Shown: positions 1-9,491, numbered from the stretch's first letter. The stretch is DNA of 64,000 nt from Halocynthiibacter styelae (GCF_016123485.1 NZ_JADCKQ010000012.1:1-64000), one strand, 5' to 3'. Numbers and translations: made by a program. Notes: a model not told the origin generated them from the sequence alone.

Positions 1-424
1 CGGTCTGAAGCCAGCTGTACGTCAGCATCTGACCCACGTCATTCGCATCGGAAGCAGACCCGTTCAGCGTCACGCCAGCACCGGATGCCACGCTCTGATC
101 GCTGCCCGCATCGGCGGTTGGCGGCGTATTGACCGGGCCGTTCACCGTGATCGCAACCGTGTCCAGAGTGGAATCGACAAACCCGTCGTTCACAATCAGG
201 CGGAAAGTGAGGATCTCACTGTCGCTAATCGCAACCACGGGGGCCGTAAACACCGGGCTTGCCACAGTGCCATCGTTCAGCGTCACAGAAACGCCCCCGG
301 TCTGAAGCCAGCTGTACGTCAGCATCTGACCCACGTCATTCGCATCGGAAGCAGACCCGTTCAGCGTCACGCCAGCACCGGATGCCACGCTCTGATCGCT
401 GCCCGCATCGGCGGTTGGCGGCGT
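1..424. repeat. 297-bp tandem coding repeat (99-residue PKD-like modules)
   Basis: Positions 1-127 match 298-424 base for base. The offset is 297 bp, exactly 99 codons. Perfect identity over 127 bp, including third codon positions, points to recent unequal crossing-over or conversion rather than selection on protein alone. The array continues past the left edge. Confidence 0.9.
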
Positions 425-895
425 GTTCGGGGGCGGAATGGGTGTGCGCGATTTCACATAATGCGTACCTGAGACACCCTCGACGCCAATCCTGTAGTTA
501 TACCACTGACCACCATGCTGGCCGGCAAAGCTCACACCAACAAAATCATCTGCTGCAAACGTGCCATTTGCTCCGTCAGTAACAAAATTTTCGATCGCTG
601 TAATTTCACAAAACTCGATGAAATCACTTGCCTGAATATCACCCGTGCCCCAGTTGATAATCGTTTCCGTCGCACTATCCCAAACGTTTCCGCCTGCATA
701 TCTGTTTTTAAAACCGACACCAACCTCGGTGTCATCGTAGTAAGAATTAATAGTACATCTCGAATCTGAAACGCCATCGAGTGCCTCTGTGACATCAAAA
801 TAGCCCACTCCGCCCAAAGCATGGGCCGGTCCGGCGGATAGCGTGCCCAGTGTCAGGGCAGCAAACGTGTAAGTTCGTAAGCAGTTCGGTTTCAT
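1..895 (-). CDS. secreted protein with tandem PKD/Ig-like repeats (partial, C-terminus off the left edge)
   Basis: The reading frame is open from an ATG at 895 to the window edge (298 codons, no stop). Residues 1-26 form a signal peptide ending in a PAHA-type cleavage site. Residues 27-156 are a unique domain with two or three Cys and no family I recognise. From Asn157 a 99-residue module begins with NTPPTADAGSDQSV, the usual opening of PKD/REJ-like beta-sandwich repeats, and a second copy begins at Asn256. The first 127 nt are identical to 298-424, so the repeats were recently homogenised. GGATGA lies just upstream of the start. Such proteins are secreted or surface exposed; adhesion or carbohydrate binding is possible but not shown. 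The rest of the gene and its repeat number cannot be seen. Confidence 0.8.
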   Translation of the reverse strand, partial: MKPNCLRTYTFAALTLGTLSAGPAHALGGVGYFDVTEALDGVSDSRCTINSYYDDTEVGVGFKNRYAGGNVWDSATETIINWGTGDIQASDFIEFCEITAIENFVTDGANGTFAADDFVGVSFAGQHGGQWYNYRIGVEGVSGTHYVKSRTPIPPPNTPPTADAGSDQSVASGAGVTLNGSASDANDVGQMLTYSWLQTGGVSVTLNDGTVASPVFTAPVVAISDSEILTFRLIVNDGFVDSTLDTVAITVNGPVNTPPTADAGSDQSVASGAGVTLNGSASDANDVGQMLTYSWLQT

Positions 896-1067
896 TGTAT
901 CATCCATTGCAGTGAGCGGAGCGCCCCAAAAACTGCAATCAAGGTAAATGTCAGAAAAAATTAACTCTGTGTCGCTGGGCACAGAAATCATCCCGATATC
1001 CCTGTTCACAGTGAGGGGAGCGGTCCGGAAAGCCGGACATTCAGCACATCCAATACGGAGTTCACTC

Positions 1068-1577
1068 ATGGAACCTTTCATTGCACAGATCATGATTTTC
1101 GGCGGAACCTTTGCCCCCCGCGGGTGGGCGTTCTGCGACGGTCAGCTTCTGCCCATTTCCTCAAACGAAGCCCTGTTCAGCCTGATCGGCACCACATACG
1201 GCGGCGATGGCCGGACAAATTTTGCCCTGCCGGATTTACGGGGCCGCGCCCCGATCCATGAAGGCCAGGGACCTGGCCTGACAAACCGTCAGCTGGGACA
1301 TCCCTATGGGGCAGAACAAGTGTCCCTGACGGCTAATCAATTGCCAGAACACAGCCATACAATGAATGTTGCCAATGCCCCCGCCGACAACAGCCGCCCT
1401 CAGGGTGACATGCTGGGACGCAGTGAAATCTACACCGCGACAACAAGCCCAACTGTCCCACTTGCCGCAGAAACCATCAGCGGTGGCGGTTCAGGTCACG
1501 GCCACGACAATATTCAGCCAAGCCTCGCCGTGAACTACATCATCGCGCTTCAGGGCATTTATCCATCCCGCAGCTGA
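1068..1577 (+). CDS. phage tail collar domain protein (microcystin-dependent protein family)
   Basis: This 169-residue protein opens with EPFIAQIMIFGGTFAPRGW and carries FCDGQLLPI, LIGTTYGGDG and LPDLRGRAP, the standard signature of Collar-domain (Mdp/MdpB) proteins, and ends with the usual NYIIALQGIYPS. These are short beta-rich proteins related to phage tail fibre collars; their cellular role is unsettled. The ATG at 1068 is preferred over an upstream in-frame ATG at 948 because it has CGGAG seven bases upstream and gives the family's normal N-terminus. No other phage structural gene is adjacent, so this is not evidence for a prophage. It stands alone, divergent from the PKD-repeat gene. 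Confidence 0.85.
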   Translation: MEPFIAQIMIFGGTFAPRGWAFCDGQLLPISSNEALFSLIGTTYGGDGRTNFALPDLRGRAPIHEGQGPGLTNRQLGHPYGAEQVSLTANQLPEHSHTMNVANAPADNSRPQGDMLGRSEIYTATTSPTVPLAAETISGGGSGHGHDNIQPSLAVNYIIALQGIYPSRS

Positions 1578-1665
1578 CCAGGGGCCGGTCTGCTATCAAA
1601 AACACTTGGGCGGGATCACATTCCCGCCTAAGCTGTATTGGGGACAAATCAAACAAGGCACTGAA

Positions 1666-2871
1666 ATGAAAAAACCTTTATCACTGATCGCTGTTACGGC
1701 ACTTGCGGGTCAAATGGCTTATGCCTCTGATCACCGCGATGCACCCGCAACACAAATGGACCCGATGTCTGACATTGGCGACAGCTTTATGTTTAAGGGC
1801 GCACAAACCGGCGGGTTGACCATGGCCTATACGCTGAACCCGCTGTCCGGCAGCGGCGCGCCGGGCACCCAGGCATCAGATGAAATCCGGCTTGATCCGG
1901 AACGTATCTATATGTTCAAGCTGGATACAAATGACGACGCCCTGGCTGACATCGCCTATAAAATCCGGGTCTTTGATCTGGAAGACGACAGCCAGAAACA
2001 GCGCCTTGAAATGCTGCGCGCGGAAGGGCGTGATGCCCAGTCCCATGAATGGGTCGGTGAAATGGTGGGGGAAGGTTTCACAACCGCGTTGAATGCCCCT
2101 CTGGAAGTCACCCATGGCGACAATGGCGAACTTCTGTTTGTCGGCCCGCGCCGCGATCCGTTTTTCTTTAACTTCACCTCTGTTCAGGCCCCTGCAGCGC
2201 AAGCCATCAAACAGGCCCTGGCCGGTGGTGATCACCTGCCCTCTGCTCCCACATCGCTTGGTGCATTTGGCGTCACCGATATGACCCTGATCGTGCTTGA
2301 AATCCCTGAACTTGCAGATCAGACCCTGAACTACTGGGCCGTGGTCGCGGATAGCCTGGGGCATTCTGTTGATCGCATGGGCCGCGCCGGTGTGCAGGGC
2401 ATCTTCTTTGTCGATCCACCCGTTGGCTATAACAAATGGCATTATCTGCCGGTGGAAAGCAACGGGCACCACTATGACACGGTGGGCGCATTTAACGACG
2501 CCTATAATGCAGCCGGCCCTGATCAGGGCCTTGAAGATTTCGGCGCACAGTTCCGTTTCAGCTTTGAACGGCTGGAAGTCCTGAAAGATGACATCGAGGA
2601 ACATGTCACCTTTTACGCACCGGATATGCTGCGCTGGGATCCATCCCTTGATCCGGGTTACCCAAACGGGCGTTCATTCGCGGAAGATGCGATCTACTGG
2701 ACCATCAAAGACGTGAACCCTTTCATGTATGAAGACACGGACAGTTTCCTGCCGCGCACCTCTGATCAGGATCTGAACCCGGATCATTTCCCCTATGCCG
2801 CGCCTTCCATCAATCAGGCCTGGAAACCCGGCCTGCCGGTGGAACCGGTTGCTCCGATTTACATGGATTAA
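1666..2871 (+). CDS. DUF4331 family exported protein
   Basis: A 401-residue protein with a signal peptide (residues 1-20, cut after AYA) followed by SDHRDAP, the motif that marks the mature start of DUF4331 proteins. The body has alternating beta-type sequence with DSFMF, FFFNF and a C-terminal FPYAAP segment. Members are periplasmic or secreted and of unknown function. The ATG at 1666 follows an AAGG ribosome site and places the signal peptide correctly; a longer in-frame start at 1606 would bury it. Its stop overlaps by four bases the stop of the convergent cyclase gene. Confidence 0.8.
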   Translation: MKKPLSLIAVTALAGQMAYASDHRDAPATQMDPMSDIGDSFMFKGAQTGGLTMAYTLNPLSGSGAPGTQASDEIRLDPERIYMFKLDTNDDALADIAYKIRVFDLEDDSQKQRLEMLRAEGRDAQSHEWVGEMVGEGFTTALNAPLEVTHGDNGELLFVGPRRDPFFFNFTSVQAPAAQAIKQALAGGDHLPSAPTSLGAFGVTDMTLIVLEIPELADQTLNYWAVVADSLGHSVDRMGRAGVQGIFFVDPPVGYNKWHYLPVESNGHHYDTVGAFNDAYNAAGPDQGLEDFGAQFRFSFERLEVLKDDIEEHVTFYAPDMLRWDPSLDPGYPNGRSFAEDAIYWTIKDVNPFMYEDTDSFLPRTSDQDLNPDHFPYAAPSINQAWKPGLPVEPVAPIYMD

Positions 2872-3680
2872 TCCTGCGTGGGCCGGAACACACGGACCGG
2901 CCCGCGACCCCGCAGCTGAATTTCCCCGTCTGACCGAAACCCCTGCGCGGTGCTCAGCAGATCCACCGTACTTTGCGACACAAGCATGCTGTTCACAGCA
3001 CTGCCCCGCACAAGGCGCGCAGCGGTATTCACCGTATCCCCCCAGATATCAAAGCTCAGCCGGTCCTGGCCAATCACCCCGGTAGAGACCGGCCCCGCGT
3101 TAATCCCGATCCGGATCTGCCACAGGGGCATGTCGTCTGAAATCCCAAAGGGACGTACGGTTTTCACAAATGTCAGACAGTCCTGCGCTGCGCTAATCAT
3201 GTGATCAGCAGGCTGGCTATCTGCATGTAATCCGGCAACACACATGTAAGCGTCACCAATGGTTTTCACCTTCTCCACGCCGTGCCGGGCAGCGATGCGG
3301 TCAAATTCGGAATAATACTGATCCAGAATCTGCACGAGGATCATTGGGTCCAGCGTTTCTGCATGGGCCGTGAAACCGACAAAATCCGCAAACATCACCG
3401 TCGCATTGTCAAAGCGCCGGGGCACAACGCCCCCGTCTTCGCGCAGCTCCTGCGCGATAGATTCAGGCATAATTGAATGCAAAAGCTTCACCGTGCGGCC
3501 CTGCTCTTGCTGCAATTGCGCGTGGAGTTCTTCCAGTGCCGCTTTTGATGCCTCAACCTCTTCCAGCACACGGCGCTGAAAGGACTGGCCTGTGTCAATC
3601 AGATGTTCCAGTTCGGTGCGCCGCATTTGCGAACGCTCCAGCCGCCGTTTCAGGCGCAGGACCTCGCGTTCTTTGTCCAT
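2868..3680 (-). CDS. class III adenylate/guanylate cyclase domain protein
   Basis: Residues 1-65 are a charged coiled coil and 88-268 a class III nucleotidyl cyclase domain. Visible catalytic positions are Asp99 (MFADFVGFT) and Asp143 (KTIGDAYM) for the two metals, Lys139 and Asp211 (FDIWGD) for base selection, and Asn218 and Arg222 (TVNTAARL) for the transition state. A Lys/Asp pair is the adenylate-specific pattern, so cAMP is the likely product. No membrane segment is present. The start lies one base after the stop of the FIST gene, so the sensor and cyclase are almost certainly co-transcribed, and the FIST protein may supply the input. Substrate choice is inferred from residues only. Confidence 0.88.
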   Translation of the reverse strand: MDKEREVLRLKRRLERSQMRRTELEHLIDTGQSFQRRVLEEVEASKAALEELHAQLQQEQGRTVKLLHSIMPESIAQELREDGGVVPRRFDNATVMFADFVGFTAHAETLDPMILVQILDQYYSEFDRIAARHGVEKVKTIGDAYMCVAGLHADSQPADHMISAAQDCLTFVKTVRPFGISDDMPLWQIRIGINAGPVSTGVIGQDRLSFDIWGDTVNTAARLVRGSAVNSMLVSQSTVDLLSTAQGFRSDGEIQLRGRGPVRVFRPTQD

Positions 3681-3681
3681 G

Positions 3682-4833
3682 TCAGCTTTCGGGCGACCCG
3701 ATCAGAACCGCAATGAAAGCGTTGGTATGGGTCAAAGACGGGCCGTTCATGATATCGGGGCCTATTTCCCCGTAACAATAAAACCCGGCCGTGGGGACAT
3801 CCGCGCCAATAATGTCTTTAATACCCGCGTATTCTTCCCCTGTGCGGGTCCCAAGCGTCGCCCGTCTTCCGGCGCAGGAAAACAGCAAAGCCACGTCAAC
3901 GTTGCAATCCCCGAAACCGGCAGCGGCCTGACCAACCGCATTGCGCGCCGCATCAATGATTTCCTGGCGGGATGCGGTCGCAAGCTGCACTTCGCTGTCC
4001 TGCGCCACCGGGTTGACCAGATGCAATGCGCCAGTTTCCGCGTCAAAATTCAGAGGCGAACTCAGAACAAGCGATCTGCGGCTTTCATCACGCACAGCCA
4101 ACGGGTAAAAAATTGACGGTTGCTGCAGGTAATCAGCATAAAGTTCTGCGGCCGGGCGATCACCGATCTCATACACAACCTGACCTTCGGCTCTGGTGAC
4201 CACATGTGGCTGACCAAGCGGCGTGTATCCGGTTGAAACGCCAGATGACACCACAAGAGGCCCATGCAACATAAGCACCACAACCGCATCACTGGTGACC
4301 ACGTCATTGCAGATCTGACGTGTCCCTTCAAACCGCAGCTGATCCCCGGCAGCCCCCCCGACAATCGGTACATCCGCGCCCAAAGCCGTGCGCAGACCGT
4401 CAACAAGATGGTGGATATTTGTGCCCAGCCCTTCAAGCAAAGAAATCGCCAGCGATGGGGCGGTTTCTGTCCCTGCGCGGGCCTGGTTCACGGCTGTCAG
4501 AGTGGCGTCTTGCGGATTTGCAACGGCGCCCTGCCCCATGCCGACGGTAAACTCGATATTGTCTGAGGCAAACAATGTGATAACAAGGCTATCCTCAAGG
4601 AACCCCTCGCCACCGGCAATCTCGCCATCCGTGGTACAGCCCGCGATCAACAGATCGGGGAACCGTTCCAGCATGGCCTGCGACACCACCTCAAGGTCCA
4701 GATCAACCGCCGCATACACCAGCGCGGCCCGGGGTGGATGCCCATCCAGCATCTCAACGGCCATATCCAGTGCTTCCTGCGTCGTTGTTAAGCTATCCGG
4801 ATCATCAGACCAACCAGTTCCAACCTTTAACAT
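3682..4833 (-). CDS. FIST domain sensor protein (FIST N + FIST C)
   Basis: A 383-residue soluble protein matching the FIST architecture. The N-terminal half has PRAALVYAA, LIAGCTTDGEI and VGGAAGDQLRF, and the C-terminal half has EYAGIKDIIGADVPTAGFYCYGEIGP. FIST domains are proposed to bind small ligands such as amino acids and often partner signalling enzymes. Here it is the first gene of a two-gene unit with the cyclase, separated by one base. GGGGGATGGA precedes the ATG. Ligand and regulatory direction are unknown; coupling to the cyclase is inferred from gene arrangement. Confidence 0.85.
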   Translation of the reverse strand: MLKVGTGWSDDPDSLTTTQEALDMAVEMLDGHPPRAALVYAAVDLDLEVVSQAMLERFPDLLIAGCTTDGEIAGGEGFLEDSLVITLFASDNIEFTVGMGQGAVANPQDATLTAVNQARAGTETAPSLAISLLEGLGTNIHHLVDGLRTALGADVPIVGGAAGDQLRFEGTRQICNDVVTSDAVVVLMLHGPLVVSSGVSTGYTPLGQPHVVTRAEGQVVYEIGDRPAAELYADYLQQPSIFYPLAVRDESRRSLVLSSPLNFDAETGALHLVNPVAQDSEVQLATASRQEIIDAARNAVGQAAAGFGDCNVDVALLFSCAGRRATLGTRTGEEYAGIKDIIGADVPTAGFYCYGEIGPDIMNGPSLTHTNAFIAVLIGSPES

Positions 4834-4886
4834 TCCATCCCCCCTTTGGGCGGATCAGCTGACCTGATCCGCGCCTTTATCTGCGC

Positions 4887-7133
4887 TTATGTCTCTGGCA
4901 CAGCAATGCCATGCGCTTTCATAACATCAATTGCAGCTTCTCTTGCAACCTTTTGGAAAGCTTTGACAACTTCCGGAAGATAATTCCCCTCAGCAGTGGC
5001 GGATACCCAGGGATCCTGCGTGGTTGAAATCAGGAAGGACAGCGATGTTCCATCCGTCGGATCAAGCCCCGCACGGGTGCCAAACGCATCGACAAATGTC
5101 TGGCCATAGCTGGGCACATCGAAGGCAGAAGAGGTAACAAACATTGGATTTTTGGGCACTGTACCGCCGTTAAATGTACTGATGGACAGGTGATTGAAAA
5201 TCGCTGTGTTCAGTTCATTCATCAGGGCGGGATCACGGTTCCAGCCCTCAGAGGTTCTGAAATTCACCGCATAGGTGACAATATTCTGATCAGATCCAAG
5301 CTCTTTGAACAGTGCATTTGCTTTCGGATCTTCCACCAGAAGATCCAGAAGCTCGTTATTTTGTCTTGGCACAAAGTTATCGCGGATATAAGCGATCTGC
5401 TCTGCGACGGCATCGGGGCTTTCGGCGGATTTTTCAGCAGGAAGGCGTTGAAAAGGAACAACTTTGATAAAGTCGTCTGTCCCATCAAGGGATACCAGTT
5501 CCGAATACAACCGCTTAGAGTTAAAAATACACTTCCCCAGCAGCTTGCCATATCCTGACTTATCAGGACGGATCATTTCATGGGACAGATAAACCCCCGC
5601 AGCCGCAGCCCCGGGTTTGGAACCCTCGATCCCATAAACACCAACAGTCGGGTCAACACCACCGTGATACACAACGGGGGCCGTGAAGGTGATCATATCC
5701 CGCATCGCGCCGTTGCGATAACACAGCGCACCCGCAGGATAAGGCACAAAACCCGCCTTGTGTGGGTCAACGGTTTGCGTATCTGCATGCCGGAAAGCGC
5801 GATACTGACGCAGCACATAATCGCTCATGATCATCGCCGGGGTTTGTTCCAGCGCATCCGCCTGATCCGGATCAATGGGTTCCTTGCTGTCGCGCAACAT
5901 AGACGCAAAATACCCGCCCCAGGCACCATCGACATGCAGACAGAATTCAAGCCCTTTGGACCGGAATTCATCACGCAGTTCAACGATATCAGCCAGCGGA
6001 TCAACAGCGCTTTCTTCGGTAGATCCGATAACGGCAACCACCTCTAGCACCGGGCGCTTATTGTCGAGACACTCCTGCAGCATCTCGCGCAGGTGATCCA
6101 TGCGCATGCGCCCATCCAGGTCGACGTGAACACGGTGCAGCTGATTGGCACCCAACCCGATAAGGGCCGCACTTTTCGGCCAGGAATAATGTGCCGTAGA
6201 CGGTGCCAGAACGATGGGCAGGTTCTGCACATCCTTTGCGATAAAGCGCTGCTGGTATTCCGCAAGCCCCAGGTTCTGCACAGAATACGTATCAAGCGCA
6301 GCTTTGATCGCCGCCTGTGTCACGCCGAAATCTGATTGCAGACGGGGTGACAGGGCGATCACATCATCAACAGCAACGTTCAGCAGTTCCCAACAGCTCA
6401 GGTCCAGAAGCTTCGCAACCCGCCCGTCAGCCAGCGTCACAGTCACATCTTTGCCCGCCGCCATGTCGGGTTCGTTGCGAATGGCCTCGGCCAGCGTAAT
6501 CGGCATATATTTCAGATTGCGCGCCGCCCACATTGATTCACCATTGGCCACCGATCCGTCACAGGTGATATGCGCCCAGGGCGTAATCCCGCCCTTTGTT
6601 TCATCATCGGGCACAGTATAGCCCAGCATCCGCGCCAGATCCTTGCCCACTTCAATTTCCAGCAATGTCGTCACAGGCGAAGCCTCAGCGGCAACATTGT
6701 TCTGATTGTAAAGCATCGCAGCAAAGTACCCGATCGCGCCGGGCATGGTGATATCCCAGTACATATGCGACTGATTGCGATAGCTCGACAGCGGGATTGA
6801 TCCGTGCAGGGCCCCCAGAAGATCATCAAGCTTGTGATCCAGCGTATGAAGCGTCTCACGGTATTCTCTTGAAGCTTTGATTTCCGGTGTCACATAGGGC
6901 GGATCATCAAACTGCGCCCCATATTCACGGCGGGCATCACAATGCGCCCCGACGGCACGCACCACGGCCCGCTCCAGGACGTCCTGATTTTCCGCCACAG
7001 GCCCCAGAAACCAACCCGCCAGGGATTTTGACCCCTTGCTGTTATCAAGATCCATTCTCCCGGAATCGCGTTCCTGTTTATGGAATGTGTTCAGGACGGA
7101 TGTGATCTTTTTGTGCTTATCAGTCAGGCTCAT
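4887..7133 (-). CDS. group II PLP-dependent decarboxylase (long form)
   Basis: A 748-residue fold-type I PLP enzyme. Lys459 in TVDPHKAGFVPYPAG is the Schiff-base lysine, Asp402 in LHVDGAWGG contacts the pyridine nitrogen, and His315 in STAHYSW should stack on the cofactor. The closest group by motif is the glutamate/tyrosine/aspartate decarboxylase class, but the chain is much longer than the 450-620 residues typical, with N- and C-terminal extensions of unknown role. The substrate cannot be assigned. GGGAG lies eight bases before the ATG. It is followed upstream on the same strand by a Crp/Fnr gene with a 135-bp gap, so control by that regulator is plausible but unproven. Confidence 0.8.
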   Translation of the reverse strand: MSLTDKHKKITSVLNTFHKQERDSGRMDLDNSKGSKSLAGWFLGPVAENQDVLERAVVRAVGAHCDARREYGAQFDDPPYVTPEIKASREYRETLHTLDHKLDDLLGALHGSIPLSSYRNQSHMYWDITMPGAIGYFAAMLYNQNNVAAEASPVTTLLEIEVGKDLARMLGYTVPDDETKGGITPWAHITCDGSVANGESMWAARNLKYMPITLAEAIRNEPDMAAGKDVTVTLADGRVAKLLDLSCWELLNVAVDDVIALSPRLQSDFGVTQAAIKAALDTYSVQNLGLAEYQQRFIAKDVQNLPIVLAPSTAHYSWPKSAALIGLGANQLHRVHVDLDGRMRMDHLREMLQECLDNKRPVLEVVAVIGSTEESAVDPLADIVELRDEFRSKGLEFCLHVDGAWGGYFASMLRDSKEPIDPDQADALEQTPAMIMSDYVLRQYRAFRHADTQTVDPHKAGFVPYPAGALCYRNGAMRDMITFTAPVVYHGGVDPTVGVYGIEGSKPGAAAAGVYLSHEMIRPDKSGYGKLLGKCIFNSKRLYSELVSLDGTDDFIKVVPFQRLPAEKSAESPDAVAEQIAYIRDNFVPRQNNELLDLLVEDPKANALFKELGSDQNIVTYAVNFRTSEGWNRDPALMNELNTAIFNHLSISTFNGGTVPKNPMFVTSSAFDVPSYGQTFVDAFGTRAGLDPTDGTSLSFLISTTQDPWVSATAEGNYLPEVVKAFQKVAREAAIDVMKAHGIAVPET

Positions 7134-7268
7134 AAAGCGCTCCCATTGTGTCTTTGGCCAGCCTCATAAATGTCAGAAACCACATCCGAAGCCTGGCCCT
7201 TTCCGGAAGCAGATTTGCGGTTTTAGGGTAAAAGTGATGTGCTGTTGCGCACGTTTCCTCAAAGAATC

Positions 7269-7970
7269 TTAACACTCCATAGCAAGCAACTGACGCAGAT
7301 CACGGATCACAATTTTTTTGCGCTCAGATTCAATCACGCCAGCCTTGTTCAGTTTTGCAATCGCACGGCTGACCGCTTCCCGGTTTGACCCGACATAACC
7401 AGCCATCATTTCATGCGTTGGTGTGTTCCGGATGATCCCACCTTCAACAAGTTGCTCCTGGGCCTGCGCCAGTTGCATCACCCGCACCCGCACCCGGGTT
7501 TCAACATCATGTGCGATCAGCCCGAACACGCGTTCATTCATGTTCCGCAATTGACCAACAAGGTCCCTGGCAAGATTAATTCCGACTTCAGGAAACTCAT
7601 GCAGGATTTTCAGAAACCGTTCCTTGCTGAGCTTCGCAAAAACGCAATCTGCACCGGCTGAAATCGTGATGGACCGCGCCCTGTTGTCCAGGGCTGCAAG
7701 CTCCCCGAAATACCCATTCTGCCCAATTTCTGTAAACAGGATTTCCCGCCCGTTTTCTGCAATTATCTGTCCGATAACAGAACCAGATAACAGAAAATAC
7801 ATGTCCGTCGTCGGATCGCCGTGTACGATCACCAACTGACCACGCGACGCATGCAGCCTGTCCGTTTGCACCGCAATTTGCTGCAACTGATCCTCACGCA
7901 TCCCGGCAAACAGACTGCAATTCTGCAACGCCTGTGATAGCTCAGACGCCGGCACTTTTTCCTCGGACAT
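7269..7970 (-). CDS. Crp/Fnr family transcriptional regulator
   Basis: A 233-residue regulator with an N-terminal cyclic-nucleotide-binding fold (SLFAGMREDQLQQIA, GEIL..GYFGELAALDN..R) and a C-terminal winged helix with the recognition helix GSNREAVSRAIAKL. There is no Cys cluster of the Fnr [4Fe-4S] type, so it is more Crp-like than Fnr-like. GELAALDN..ARS resembles a phosphate-binding cassette, so cAMP binding is possible, and a cAMP-producing cyclase candidate lies 4 kb away. The ATG at 7970 has GGGGGGATT just upstream; an in-frame ATG at 8099 would add an unrelated 43-residue leader. A perfect 7-bp inverted repeat lies 35 bp upstream. Confidence 0.9.
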   Translation of the reverse strand: MSEEKVPASELSQALQNCSLFAGMREDQLQQIAVQTDRLHASRGQLVIVHGDPTTDMYFLLSGSVIGQIIAENGREILFTEIGQNGYFGELAALDNRARSITISAGADCVFAKLSKERFLKILHEFPEVGINLARDLVGQLRNMNERVFGLIAHDVETRVRVRVMQLAQAQEQLVEGGIIRNTPTHEMMAGYVGSNREAVSRAIAKLNKAGVIESERKKIVIRDLRQLLAMEC

Positions 7971-8362
7971 AATCCCCCCATCCCTGATCAGGTTGATTTC
8001 AGGTTTGCTGTCCCAACAGCAAGTCCCCACCTGCTTCAACCCTGGGGATATTATATGATGCCTCGCCACAGCATACAATTGCTGAGAAAATATATTCACC
8101 TGCTAAAGGCAACATCTCTCTGATCCGGAACTGACCCATCATAACAGCTGTAAGCATCGGAAAATTGCTGAAAAAACCATCGCCAGAAAAACGGTTTACG
8201 GCCTTGTGCCTAAGCAGAAGGCCATCGCAGACACGCACGGGGCAGGTGTAACGCATACCCCTGGACGCAGGACTTGCGAAACAGGCAATGCCACCTTCGC
8301 CAGTCGGAATGCGAAAAGGTTTTGCTGCCATAACATTATTCGAAAGCAGGAAGGACTGCGGT
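7971..8362. other. 392-bp intergenic region upstream of the Crp/Fnr gene
   Basis: Only one clear element is visible: the inverted repeat TTGCTGT-CCCA-ACAGCAA at 8005-8022, which could be an operator or a small leader hairpin of the regulator gene. A minus-strand open frame crosses this stretch and the end of the GT25 gene (7999-8451), but it has no ribosome site or recognisable domain, so I do not call it. I see no terminator after the GT25 gene. Confidence 0.5.
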
Positions 8363-9118
8363 TCAGCCTTTAAGCTTATGGATCCGCGCTGTGATCTTGT
8401 TGCGCCAAAGTCTGCGCTGTTTTGCCAAACCGTAATACCAGCTGCGGTCATTTACCTTCCGGCCACCTGCATCGCCATCGATATCACTATCCGCCCCAAT
8501 ATAACTGATAAGTGTCGGCCATACGGCAAATCCACTGGCGCGCTTCGTCATGGTTTCACGAAACTGGCTGTCCACAGGCATGGTAACAACTGAATGATTG
8601 TCACGAATATTTTCCGCCCCTTGCCGAGACCACAAAAGAGCCCCGGTTACCTGCGGAAAGTAATATGCCTGAACAAGATCATGCCCATGAGACAACTGAT
8701 CCACAGACTCAAAGATCTTCAGCCTGCCGGGCGCAAGGTGAACGGCGTCCCACGGCGTACCACTATCCTCAAAAAAGCGGATCGTTTCTTGCGCTATGCT
8801 GAAAAGATTCTCATCAAACTGAATGTCATCTTCAAGGATCATGGCATAAGGGCTGTCCGTTGCCAGAAACCTGTCCAGGCACTCCAAATGACTTTTGTAG
8901 CATCCGTATTCGCCCCCCCGCAGTGGCCGTCCCAGAAAACGTTGCGCCGTTTGCAAATCACAGTCGCTCACCTGGGTGAGATCAACTTTACGCCCATCAA
9001 AAGCGGACACGCGTTCAGGATCTGTAATACCCACAGCCTGCAATTGAGCCTCCATAGAGGCACGTCGATCAACGCTACTATCAAGGTTAATGTAATAGAC
9101 TGGAAGATTTATGGTCAT
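8363..9118 (-). CDS. glycosyltransferase family 25 protein (LPS-type)
   Basis: A 251-residue enzyme with the GT25 markers in order: YYINLDSSVDRR at the N-terminus, GEYGCYKSH near residue 68, ILEDDIQF with the metal-binding acidic cluster near residue 95, and GALLWSR and PVDSQ in the second half. GT25 enzymes transfer galactose or glucose onto lipo-oligosaccharide or collagen-like acceptors, using nucleotide sugars. The substrate cannot be told here. It stands alone, with no other cell-envelope sugar genes alongside, and the ribosome site is weak. Confidence 0.88.
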   Translation of the reverse strand: MTINLPVYYINLDSSVDRRASMEAQLQAVGITDPERVSAFDGRKVDLTQVSDCDLQTAQRFLGRPLRGGEYGCYKSHLECLDRFLATDSPYAMILEDDIQFDENLFSIAQETIRFFEDSGTPWDAVHLAPGRLKIFESVDQLSHGHDLVQAYYFPQVTGALLWSRQGAENIRDNHSVVTMPVDSQFRETMTKRASGFAVWPTLISYIGADSDIDGDAGGRKVNDRSWYYGLAKQRRLWRNKITARIHKLKG

Positions 9119-9262
9119 CAGGATATCTTTTGGTAGCTACCAGGATTCACCTAAACTAAGCCAGCAGAGACATCAAGCTCAGGTAATATATCCCAGATTA
9201 TCTCACTCTGCGGGCAGATGCTTTGATACAACGACAATATTTGAGAAGAGATACGGAACGAA

Positions 9263-9338
<76 letters not shown>

Positions 9339-9491
9339 GTTCCGTAGGTGGTGATTTAGAGAAACCCGCCAGGGGGCGCAAGAGGATTTTTGCAGTTTTT
9401 CCGCTGAAATCGAACTTTTTTCAGCAACCCCGCAAACACCGGTAGAATGCCACGCCCATGCGACTGAATGATACCACCTTCAAGGTCAGAC

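Noticed and set aside
1068-1577. Remnant of a prophage suggested by the tail-collar protein
   Set aside because: Mdp-like collar proteins occur alone in many bacterial genomes, and no other phage gene is present.
7999-8451. 150-residue minus-strand open frame between the Crp/Fnr and GT25 genes
   Set aside because: It overlaps the end of the GT25 gene, has no ribosome site, no domain and irregular composition.
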